From: a bacterium | Lineage (GTDB): Bacteria > Omnitrophota > Gorgyraeia > Velamenicoccales > JABMQK01 | Length of the DNA stretch: 13,359 bases | Direction: 5' to 3' | Assembly (NCBI GenBank): GCA_013203265.1 | Contig: JABMQK010000204.1 | Coordinates: 1-13,359, forward strand | Shown here: positions 7,864 through 13,359 of the stretch, one piece after another | Numbering within the stretch: the first letter of the stretch is position 1 | Layout: every line of letters starts with the position of its first letter | The notes under the pieces: generated by a model | Database searches by the model: none | What the model was told of the DNA's origin: nothing | The model's input: only the letters and a program-made list of their open reading frames with translations | Program-made: the position numbers and the translations under genes

Positions 7864-9138
7864 ATGGACAAAGTTGCAAAAGTTGAAAAAGTCGAAATAG
7901 TTAAATTAAAAGATATGAAAATTTCAGAACTGACTAAGTTTGCGAGAGGATTGAATGTTAACGGAGTAAGTGGTTTAAGGAAACAGGAACTTATCTTTAG
8001 GATACTCCAGGCACAGGCAGAGAAGCAAGGATTGATGTTTGGAGAAGGTACATTGGAGGTCTTGCCGGAAGGGTTTGGTTTTTTAAGGTCATCCAATTAT
8101 AATTATTTACCTTGCCCAGATGACATTTATATTTCTCCATCGCAAATAAGAAAGTTTGAGCTTCATACCGGAGATACTGTCAGCGGTCAGATCCGGCCGC
8201 CGAAGGAAGCAGAAAAATATTTTGCTCTTTTAAAAGTGGAGGCGGTTAACTTTGAAAATCCAGAATTAGCAAAAGAAAAGATCCTCTTTGATAATCTGAC
8301 TCCTATATATCCTGAGCAGCGTTTTATTTTAGAGAATGATCCCCAGGATCTCTCTACACGCATTATGGATCTTTTAACTCCATTAGGAAAGGGGCAGCGT
8401 GGTTTAATTGTGGCGCAACCATACAGCGGCAAGACTGTTTTATTACAGAAGATTGCCAACGCTATAATGAAAAATAATCCCGATGCTACTTTAATTGTTC
8501 TCCTTATAGATGAACGCCCGGAAGAAGTTACGGATATGCAGAAGATTGTGAAGGGTGAAGTTATTTCATCTACTTTTGACGAGCTAGCAGAGCGGCATGT
8601 GCAGGTTGCTGAGATTGTTTTAGAAAAAGCAAAAAGGCTTGTAGAACATAAGAGAGATGTAATAATATTGCTGGATAGTATGACGCGTTTGGCAAGGGCA
8701 TATAATACAGTTGCTCCTCATAGTGGTAAGATTTTGACAGGCGGTATAGATGCTAACGCGCTACATAAACCTAAGCGATTTTTTGGTGCTGCCCGCGCCA
8801 TAGAAGAAGGAGGCAGCCTTACTATTATTGCCACAGCCTTAGTAGATACTGGCAGTAGAATGGACGAGGTAATTTTTGAAGAATTTAAAGGCACAGGCAA
8901 TATGGAGTTGCAGTTAGATAGAAATCTATTTCAAAGACGTATATATCCTGCTATCGATATGAAACGTTCCAATACCCGTAGAGAGGAACTTTTGATTGAG
9001 AATGCAGAATTACAGAAGATATGGTTACTTAGGAAGGTGTTGAATGACTTAAATTCAGCTGAGGCTATGGAGTTGTTAATTGGGAAATTATCAAAAACTA
9101 AAGATAATAAAGAGTTTTTGAAGAGCATGAATCAATGA
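7864..9138 (+). CDS. rho: Transcription termination factor Rho
   Basis: Rho is a hexameric RNA-dependent ATPase/helicase that releases RNA polymerase. The 424 residues are near the E. coli length (419), so there is no large N-terminal insertion. A lysine-rich start is followed by the SAP-like Rho_N domain (about 15-57), then the cold-shock-type RNA-binding domain with GFGFLR at 70-75. The ATPase core is highly conserved: Walker B DVIILLDS at 265-272, and the Q- and R-loop regions including LTGGIDANALHKPKRFFGAAR. The Walker A loop reads AQPYSGKT at 184-191 against APPKAGKT in E. coli. The catalytic K190 and T191 are kept, but the Lys before them is Tyr. The leader is short and shows no obvious attenuator. 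Confidence 0.97.
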   Translation: MDKVAKVEKVEIVKLKDMKISELTKFARGLNVNGVSGLRKQELIFRILQAQAEKQGLMFGEGTLEVLPEGFGFLRSSNYNYLPCPDDIYISPSQIRKFELHTGDTVSGQIRPPKEAEKYFALLKVEAVNFENPELAKEKILFDNLTPIYPEQRFILENDPQDLSTRIMDLLTPLGKGQRGLIVAQPYSGKTVLLQKIANAIMKNNPDATLIVLLIDERPEEVTDMQKIVKGEVISSTFDELAERHVQVAEIVLEKAKRLVEHKRDVIILLDSMTRLARAYNTVAPHSGKILTGGIDANALHKPKRFFGAARAIEEGGSLTIIATALVDTGSRMDEVIFEEFKGTGNMELQLDRNLFQRRIYPAIDMKRSNTRREELLIENAELQKIWLLRKVLNDLNSAEAMELLIGKLSKTKDNKEFLKSMNQ

Positions 9139-9140
9139 TG

Positions 9141-9218
9141 CACGAATTAGCACAAATAAAAATCGAATTACCACGAATAATTCGTGTGAATTCGTTAAGA
9201 AATTCGTGAAGATTAGTG
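9141..9218. repeat. Imperfect palindrome of ATTCGTG-like units between rho and rpmE
   Basis: The segment is symmetric around about 9179, with the exact centre CACGAATAATTCGTG at 9172-9186. The right half carries spaced units AATTCGTG, AATTCGTT, AATTCGTG, GATTAGTG roughly 11 bases apart. The left half carries their complements (CACGAATTA, CACAAAT, CGAATTA, CACGAAT). It could fold into a long mismatched hairpin in the rho-rpmE transcript. No T-run follows. Possible roles are an RNA-processing or attenuation structure or a dispersed repeat; the sequence does not decide. Confidence 0.65.
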
Positions 9219-9225
9219 TTCTGAG

Positions 9226-9232
9226 AAAGGAG
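9226..9232 (+). promoter_or_regulatory. Shine-Dalgarno of rpmE
   Basis: AAAGGAG lies nine bases before the ATG at 9242. It decides for that ATG over an upstream in-frame GTG at 9206, which lies inside the palindrome. Confidence 0.8.
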
Positions 9233-9241
9233 TCCAAAGCA

Positions 9242-9448
9242 ATGAAAGAGAAGATTCATCCGAATTATAAGGAATCAACAATAATATGTGCTTGTGGAGA
9301 AGTAATACATACGCGCTCAACAAAGCCAAATATGAGGATTGATATTTGTTCTAAGTGTCATCCTTTTTTCACTGGTAAGCAGAGATTTGTTGATTCAGCA
9401 GGTAGAGTTGAAAAATTTATGAAGAAGTATGGTAAGAAGGATAAGTGA
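9242..9448 (+). CDS. rpmE: Ribosomal protein L31, zinc-binding form
   Basis: This is a small large-subunit protein at the ribosomal central protuberance. From the ATG at 9242 it is 68 residues, matching the family (E. coli 70). It begins with the typical MKxxIHPNY-like start and has all four zinc-ligand cysteines, C16, C18, C36 and C39, followed by the hallmark HPFFTGKQ and the GRVEKFMKKY tail. The Cys-containing type is the zinc-dependent paralogue; the Cys-free backup is not in the window. It is placed between rho and prfA as in several phyla. Confidence 0.96.
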   Translation: MKEKIHPNYKESTIICACGEVIHTRSTKPNMRIDICSKCHPFFTGKQRFVDSAGRVEKFMKKYGKKDK

Positions 9449-9488
9449 GGCCTAGACTTATTGAACGAAGTGAAAATAAGTCTACTGG
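9449..9488 (-). repeat. Degenerate palindromic repeat, copy D (reverse), after rpmE
   Basis: A perfect 9-bp stem, AGACTTATT at 9454-9462 with AATAAGTCT at 9475-9483, encloses a 12-nt loop. On the minus strand the loop reads TTCACTTCGTTC, one base shorter than the copy C loop and otherwise nearly the same. The arms share ACTTAT with copy B. The outer flanks have diverged apart from a possible GGC/GCC pairing. It begins right after the rpmE stop codon and faces copy B across a third hairpin. Confidence 0.5.
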
Positions 9489-9497
9489 CTGAACTTA

Positions 9498-9527
9498 TCC
9501 CCACACCAAAGATTTTTGGTGTGGGGA
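9498..9527 (+). repeat. Perfect 13-bp hairpin (H1 of copy B) in the rpmE-prfA gap
   Basis: TCCCCACACCAAA (9498-9510) pairs completely with TTTGGTGTGGGGA (9515-9527) around the loop GATT. This is the most stable-looking hairpin in the window. It corresponds to the CCCGCACC/GGTGCGGG inverted repeat before acsB, with a compensated C/T and G/A difference. It is followed by TTAATTCGCAC and not a T-run on either strand, which argues against a classical terminator. Confidence 0.8.
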
Positions 9528-9584
9528 TTAATTCGCACAGTGACTTATGTTCATTATCGTTCCATAAGTCACGTGCTCATTAAA
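9528..9584 (+). repeat. Palindromic dispersed repeat, copy B (forward), abutting the prfA start
   Basis: A perfect 10-bp stem, GTGACTTATG (9540-9549) with CATAAGTCAC (9563-9572), has a 13-nt loop and the same outer pairs as copy A (GCAC/GTGC, TTAAT/ATTAA). TTAATTCGCACAGT and GTGCTCATTAAA are identical in A and B. Stem differences from copy A occur at three pairs and keep pairing in each. Its last base is directly before the ATG of prfA, so it makes up the entire immediate leader of that gene. Confidence 0.8.
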
Positions 9585-10655
9585 ATGTTAGAGAAATTAG
9601 AGAAATTAGATAAATTAGAGAAACGCTATATTGAGCTTGAACACGAGCTTGCTGATATCGAGATAATCAACGATAAAGTTCAATATCATAAATTAGCCAA
9701 GGAGCTTTCTGATATCTCTCCATTCGTATTTAAATTTAGAGAATTAAAGAATGTCGAGAAGCAGAAGTCTGATCTTAGCAAGATGATTGGTGAGCCTCAC
9801 GACTCTGACTTTTTAGAATTAGCAAAATCAGAGTTAGTGCAGTTGGAAGGTAAGAAGAAAAAGATAGAAAGCGAAATAGAGAACTTGTTTAAAAAACAGA
9901 GCGGAGGCAATAAAGATATAAAGAAAGATGTGATAATTGAAATTCGAGGCGGGACAGGAGGACGGGAAGCAGCCATATTCGCAGGAGATCTTTATAGAAT
10001 GTATACAAAGTATGCTATAAAGAATAATTGGAAAACAGAGCTATTGTCTTCCAATCCTACTGAATTAGGTGGTTTTAAAGAAGTTATTTTTTCTATTAAA
10101 GGAAAGGGTGTTGGAAGATATCTTCAATATGAGAGCGGAACACATCGTGTTCAGCGTGTTCCTCAGACTGAGGCCTCTGGAAGAATACATACCTCTGCAG
10201 CTACTATTGCTGTATTGGTTGAGCCTGAAGAAGTTGAATTAACAATTGAGCCAAAAGATTTAGAGATAGATACTTTTCGAGCCTCCGGTTGTGGAGGCCA
10301 GCATGTTAATGTTACAGATTCAGCGGTAAGGATTACACATTTATCTACTGGATTAGTTGTTACTTGTCAAGATGAACGCTCACAACTGAAAAATAAGAAT
10401 AAGGCTATGCGTGTCTTAAGGGCTAGATTACTAGATGAATTAAATAGAAGGAAGGCAAAAGCGCAATCCCAAATACGTAAATCTCAAGTAGGTAGTGGTG
10501 ATAGGAGTGAAAAAATCCGTACTTATAATTTTCCGGACAGGCGAGTTACAGATCATCGTATTGGTTTTACGGTTCATAATTTAGAGAAGGTCTTAGAGGG
10601 TGATTTAGACGAGATAATTGAAGCTTTAATTGAGGCAGATAACAAAAATGAATGA
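9585..10655 (+). CDS. prfA: Peptide chain release factor 1
   Basis: RF1 reads UAA and UAG in the ribosomal A site and triggers peptide release. From the ATG at 9585 it has 356 residues, the usual RF1 length. The codon-recognition tripeptide is PQT at 193-195, a PxT form, which separates it from RF2 (SPF). The catalytic GGQ is at 237-239 with SGC before it where E. coli has SGA. TSAATIAV and CQDERSQ are conserved. The N-terminus is a short repeated LEK/LDK helix encoded by four 9-bp units. An in-frame TTG at 9516 would add 23 residues encoded by the repeat and is unlikely to be used. No Shine-Dalgarno precedes the ATG. The end overlaps prmC by 8 bases. Confidence 0.96.
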   Translation: MLEKLEKLDKLEKRYIELEHELADIEIINDKVQYHKLAKELSDISPFVFKFRELKNVEKQKSDLSKMIGEPHDSDFLELAKSELVQLEGKKKKIESEIENLFKKQSGGNKDIKKDVIIEIRGGTGGREAAIFAGDLYRMYTKYAIKNNWKTELLSSNPTELGGFKEVIFSIKGKGVGRYLQYESGTHRVQRVPQTEASGRIHTSAATIAVLVEPEEVELTIEPKDLEIDTFRASGCGGQHVNVTDSAVRITHLSTGLVVTCQDERSQLKNKNKAMRVLRARLLDELNRRKAKAQSQIRKSQVGSGDRSEKIRTYNFPDRRVTDHRIGFTVHNLEKVLEGDLDEIIEALIEADNKNE

Positions 10656-11460
10656 GCTGGAGTTGATTTTAACAGATATTTTCAAGTGTTCCCGCACGAA
10701 TCTATACTTGAATGCTTCCTCGGTTGTTTTTAAAAAGAGAGAATTTAAGTCTTTTGATAGAATACTTAGAAATAGAGGACGAGGAATTCCCCTGCAATAT
10801 ATTTTAGGATATACAGAATTTATGGGCCTTGGATTGAAAGTAAAGAAGGGCGTTTTAATCCCGAGACCCGAGACAGAGATTTTAGTTGAGACTATAATTG
10901 AAAAAACCAAAAACTTAAGACTTTCCGCCAAAGGTGAAAAAACTAAGAACTTAACGATTTTAGATATCGGTACAGGGTCTGGCTGTATCGCAATCGCATT
11001 AGCAAAATTTTTAGAAAGGGTAGATATTATCGCTACAGATATTTCAAAAGAAGCTCTTGATTTAGCCAGAGAAAATGCACAGTCACACAATGTAGTTGAA
11101 AATATAAATTTTTTGCAGTCGGATTTTTTTATTCATCATTTTTTTAAAACAAAGATTAAGTTTGATATTATAGTTTCAAATCCTCCTTATGTGCCGACAT
11201 TTGAAATCGGAATATTTGATAACACGACAGCTAAAGAGCCTAAGGTAGCTTTAAATGGTGGAATAGATGGTCTTGATTTTTATAGAAGGCTTAGCAAATA
11301 TGCCGGTAAATTCTTAAGAAAAGGCGGGTTATTATTTCTGGAATTAGGATATGGGCAAGCTGAAAAAGTTAAAGAGATATTCTCTCAAGGATGGACAATC
11401 GAAGGATTTAAAAAGGATTATCAAGGTATAGAACGTGTTTGCATAATTAATTATGGATAA
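10648..11460 (+). CDS. prmC: Protein-(glutamine-N5) methyltransferase for release factors
   Basis: PrmC (HemK) uses S-adenosylmethionine to methylate the glutamine of the GGQ motif in RF1 and RF2, which makes peptide release efficient. From the ATG at 10648 it has 270 residues. The N-terminal helical domain carries PLQYILGYTEFMGL and IPRPETEILVE. The Rossmann fold has the SAM motif DIGTGSGCIAIALA, and the catalytic NPPY is at 178-181. EPKVALNGGIDGLDFYR is typical of the family. The start overlaps the end of prfA, whose product is its substrate, and its own end overlaps murA by 8 bases, so coupled translation is likely. A TTG start 18 bases upstream is possible but unsupported. Confidence 0.95.
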   Translation: MNELELILTDIFKCSRTNLYLNASSVVFKKREFKSFDRILRNRGRGIPLQYILGYTEFMGLGLKVKKGVLIPRPETEILVETIIEKTKNLRLSAKGEKTKNLTILDIGTGSGCIAIALAKFLERVDIIATDISKEALDLARENAQSHNVVENINFLQSDFFIHHFFKTKIKFDIIVSNPPYVPTFEIGIFDNTTAKEPKVALNGGIDGLDFYRRLSKYAGKFLRKGGLLFLELGYGQAEKVKEIFSQGWTIEGFKKDYQGIERVCIINYG

Positions 11461-12715
11461 ATTAGTTATAGAAGGCGGAAGGCCATTAAAAGGTAGTGTT
11501 ACGGTCAGCGGTTCTAAGAATGCGCTATTGCCAATTTTAGCAGCTACGCTACTTACTCCGGAAAAGTGTGTTATAAAGAACGCGCCTTTGTTATCAGATA
11601 CATATACGATGTTAAGAATTCTTCGCCATCTTGGTGTTTCTGCAGAGATAGACGGTTCCACGATACATGTAAAATCAGGAAAATTAAAAAAGTTCAATGC
11701 TCCCTATCGTTTTGTAAGTACAATGCGAGCGTCTTTTTGTGTTCTTGGTCCTTTGTTGGCGCGTTTAAAAAAAGCTGAAGTTTCTTTGCCTGGCGGTTGT
11801 GTTATCGGGATACGTCCGGTAGATTTACACTTAAAGGGCTTAAAAGCCTTAGGGGCGAATATAGAGATTAAGGAAGGCTACGTTTGTGCGCAAGCGAAAA
11901 GGCTTAGTGGCAAGCAGATTTTTTTAGGTGGTTCATTTGGTTCTTCTGTATTAGCGACAGCGAATGTTATGATGGCCGCTACTCTCACACCAGGAACTAC
12001 AATAATTGAAAATGCTGCCTGTGAGCCAGAAACTGTAGACTTGGCTAATTTTTTAAATAGGATGGGAGCAAAAATTAAAGGTCAAGGCTCGCCAAGGATT
12101 GAAATAAAAGGGGTAAAGTATCTGTCTGGGGCTAAATACGAGATTATTCCTGATCGTATAGAAGCGATTACTTTTGCTATCGCCGCAGCTCTATCAAAAG
12201 GCGAAGTTACAATTAAGAATGTTAGGGTTGAGCATTTAAGTGCAGTTATAGAAAAATTAGTGGAAGCAGGCGTAAAAGTAAAGAAAGGAAAAAACTTTAT
12301 TTTTGTTAAACGCACAGGCTCTCTTAGGCCAGTGGATATCACAACACTTCCGTATCCTGGATTTCCTACTGATGTACAGGCCCAGTTTATGGCGTTAATG
12401 AGCGTGGCTTCAGGTATTAGCGTAATAACTGAAAAGATTTATCCAGACAGATTTATGCATATCTCAGAGCTTAATCGGATGGGTGCTCAGATTTTCCGCC
12501 AGGGCCCTTATTCTATTGTGCATGGCGTAAAGAATTTGAAGGGTGCGCAGGTTATGGCTTCAGATTTACGCGCTTCCGCAGCGTTAGTTTTAGCGGGATT
12601 GATAGCAAAGGACAAGACAGAAGTTTTTAGAATTTATCATTTGGATAGAGGGTATGAGAATTTAGACAAGAAATTAACTCAACTCGGTGCGAGAATTTAT
12701 AGAGGAAAACAATAG
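11453..12715 (+). CDS. murA: UDP-N-acetylglucosamine 1-carboxyvinyltransferase
   Basis: MurA moves enolpyruvate from phosphoenolpyruvate to UDP-GlcNAc, the first committed step of peptidoglycan synthesis, in the cytoplasm. The 420-residue length matches the family. Catalytic residues are visible: K22 and N23 in GSKNALLP, C116 in LPGGCVIGIRPVDLH (the residue alkylated by fosfomycin in sensitive enzymes), R121 and D307 in FPTDVQAQFMAL. Having Cys and not Asp at 116 predicts fosfomycin sensitivity of the enzyme, by family knowledge. A peptidoglycan wall is therefore implied. The ATG overlaps the prmC stop, and trpG starts two bases after the murA stop. Confidence 0.97.
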   Translation: MDKLVIEGGRPLKGSVTVSGSKNALLPILAATLLTPEKCVIKNAPLLSDTYTMLRILRHLGVSAEIDGSTIHVKSGKLKKFNAPYRFVSTMRASFCVLGPLLARLKKAEVSLPGGCVIGIRPVDLHLKGLKALGANIEIKEGYVCAQAKRLSGKQIFLGGSFGSSVLATANVMMAATLTPGTTIIENAACEPETVDLANFLNRMGAKIKGQGSPRIEIKGVKYLSGAKYEIIPDRIEAITFAIAAALSKGEVTIKNVRVEHLSAVIEKLVEAGVKVKKGKNFIFVKRTGSLRPVDITTLPYPGFPTDVQAQFMALMSVASGISVITEKIYPDRFMHISELNRMGAQIFRQGPYSIVHGVKNLKGAQVMASDLRASAALVLAGLIAKDKTEVFRIYHLDRGYENLDKKLTQLGARIYRGKQ

Positions 12716-12717
12716 AG

Positions 12718-13287
12718 ATGATTTTAATTTTAGATAATTACGATTCTTTCACATATAACCTAGTGCAGTATTTAGGGCAATTGCATAGGAATTTAAAAGT
12801 TTTTAGAAACGATAAAATATCTATTGGAAAGATTAAGCAATTAAATCCGGATAAAATCATCATATCGCCTGGGCCGGGTAGGCCGGAGAATGCAGGAATT
12901 TCTTGTGAGTTAATAGATAGCCTAAAAGGCAAAATTCCTATTTTGGGTGTCTGTCTTGGTCATCAAGCGATAGGATATGCTTTTGGAGCGAAAATAATAC
13001 AGGCAAAAAAAATTATGCATGGTAAAACTTCTATGATTTATCATAATAAGAAGACTATTTTTAGAAATATTCAGTCGCCATTTGAAGCCACGAGGTATCA
13101 CTCTTTAGTTGTTGATAAAAGGACTCTACCGGCTAATTTAGAGATTATAGCTTGGACAAAAGATAGAGAGATAATGGGATTAAAGCATAAAGAATATCCT
13201 ATTTGGGGTGTACAATTTCATCCAGAATCAATATTAACAAAAGTGGGTTTGCGTTTATTAAAAAATTTCTTAAAGAGGGGGCTTTAA
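12718..13287 (+). CDS. trpG: Anthranilate/aminodeoxychorismate synthase glutaminase subunit
   Basis: This class I glutamine amidotransferase supplies ammonia to TrpE (anthranilate) or PabB (aminodeoxychorismate, folate). The 189 residues have the DNYDSFTYNLVQYL start, the oxyanion strand SPGPGRP, the nucleophile C79 in GVCLGHQ, and H168 and E170 in FHPES. The following gene is the start of trpD, which favours a tryptophan role, though many such subunits serve both synthases. No trpE or pabB is visible before it; murA ends two bases upstream. Join to the rest of a trp operon beyond the window is likely but unseen. Confidence 0.93.
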   Translation: MILILDNYDSFTYNLVQYLGQLHRNLKVFRNDKISIGKIKQLNPDKIIISPGPGRPENAGISCELIDSLKGKIPILGVCLGHQAIGYAFGAKIIQAKKIMHGKTSMIYHNKKTIFRNIQSPFEATRYHSLVVDKRTLPANLEIIAWTKDREIMGLKHKEYPIWGVQFHPESILTKVGLRLLKNFLKRGL

Positions 13288-13288
13288 G

Positions 13289-13359
13289 ATGATAAAAGAT
13301 ACAATAATAAAATTGGCTCAAAAGCAAGATTTAACAAAAAAGGAAATGCATCTTTCTAT
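13289..13359 (+). CDS. trpD: Anthranilate phosphoribosyltransferase, N-terminal fragment (cut by window end)
   Basis: An ATG one base after the trpG stop opens a frame of 23 complete codons running off the window. It is preceded by a purine-rich AGAGGGGG at about 13274-13280. The visible residues MIKDTIIKLAQKQDLTKKEM resemble the first helices of TrpD, which typically read like IxxLxxxxDLTxxEA. The position after trpG supports the call. The catalytic part is outside the window, so the assignment rests on a short match and context. Confidence 0.7.
   Translation, partial: MIKDTIIKLAQKQDLTKKEMHLS

Noticed and set aside
9141..9218. CRISPR array
   Set aside because: Units are only 7-8 bases with spacing of a few bases, inverted about a centre, and there are no cas genes.
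9206..9241. Upstream GTG start for rpmE
   Set aside because: It lies inside the palindrome and adds 12 non-conserved residues; the ATG at 9242 has a good Shine-Dalgarno and family-typical N-terminus.
9498..9527. Intrinsic terminator after rpmE
   Set aside because: The stem is strong but no T-run follows on either strand, and a related inverted repeat occurs before acsB, so it fits better as part of the repeat unit.
9516..9584. In-frame TTG start giving a 379-residue RF1
   Set aside because: The extra 23 residues are encoded by the palindromic repeat, do not resemble RF1, and no Shine-Dalgarno supports the TTG; the ATG at 9585 gives normal family length.
10630..10647. Upstream TTG start for prmC
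   Set aside because: It would add six residues with no family support; the ATG at 10648 makes a typical short overlap with prfA.
10626..11090. 154-residue minus-strand open frame opposite prmC
   Set aside because: It lies fully over a well-conserved gene, has no recognisable domain and is a reading-frame shadow.
11566..11778. 70-residue plus-strand frame inside murA
   Set aside because: It is out of frame within a complete, conserved murA with no sign of frameshift.

Overview
The window is a gene-dense, AT-rich bacterial stretch with every gene on the + strand. It carries ten complete protein genes and the first codons of an eleventh. No rRNA, tRNA, CRISPR array or transposase is visible. 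A full-length bacterial-type acetyl-CoA synthase (AcsB) implies an anaerobe with some form of Wood-Ljungdahl carbon metabolism. Gene content and low GC would fit an uncultured lineage such as Omnitrophota, but that placement is inference from context and not shown by any marker here.

Layout. Positions 1-2321 hold a structured leader and acsB. A secreted or membrane-anchored TPR protein follows at 2429-3121. From 3228 a compact run begins: polA, glgA (sharing ATGA with polA), coaE, rho, rpmE, prfA, prmC, murA, trpG and the start of trpD. Several of these genes overlap or nearly touch: prfA/prmC and prmC/murA each overlap by 8 bases, and murA to trpG and trpG to trpD are 1-2 bases apart. This points to co-transcription. 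The order rho-rpmE-prfA-prmC with murA nearby resembles a cluster seen in several bacterial phyla. PrmC modifies the glutamine of the GGQ motif in the RF1 protein encoded just upstream, so that pair is functionally linked.

The most unusual content is non-coding. A palindromic repeat of about 57 bp occurs as two close forward copies (79-135 before acsB, 9528-9584 before prfA). A diverged reverse copy lies at 2316-2373, where it supplies the acsB stop codon, and a degenerate reverse copy lies at 9449-9488. The stems of the two forward copies differ at three base pairs, and each difference is compensated on the other arm. Each forward copy is preceded by its own GC-rich inverted repeat, which also carries a compensated difference. 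The forward copies end directly at the Shine-Dalgarno of acsB and directly at the ATG of prfA, leaving prfA with no visible Shine-Dalgarno. The rho-rpmE gap holds a different, roughly 78-bp imperfect palindrome built from ATTCGTG-like units.

Protein-level oddities are a DNA polymerase I whose 3'-5' exonuclease residues look lost, a Rho P-loop reading AQPYSGKT where E. coli has APPKAGKT, and an RF1 with Cys just before GGQ. All comparisons to known families were made by eye from remembered sequences; no search or folding program was run.
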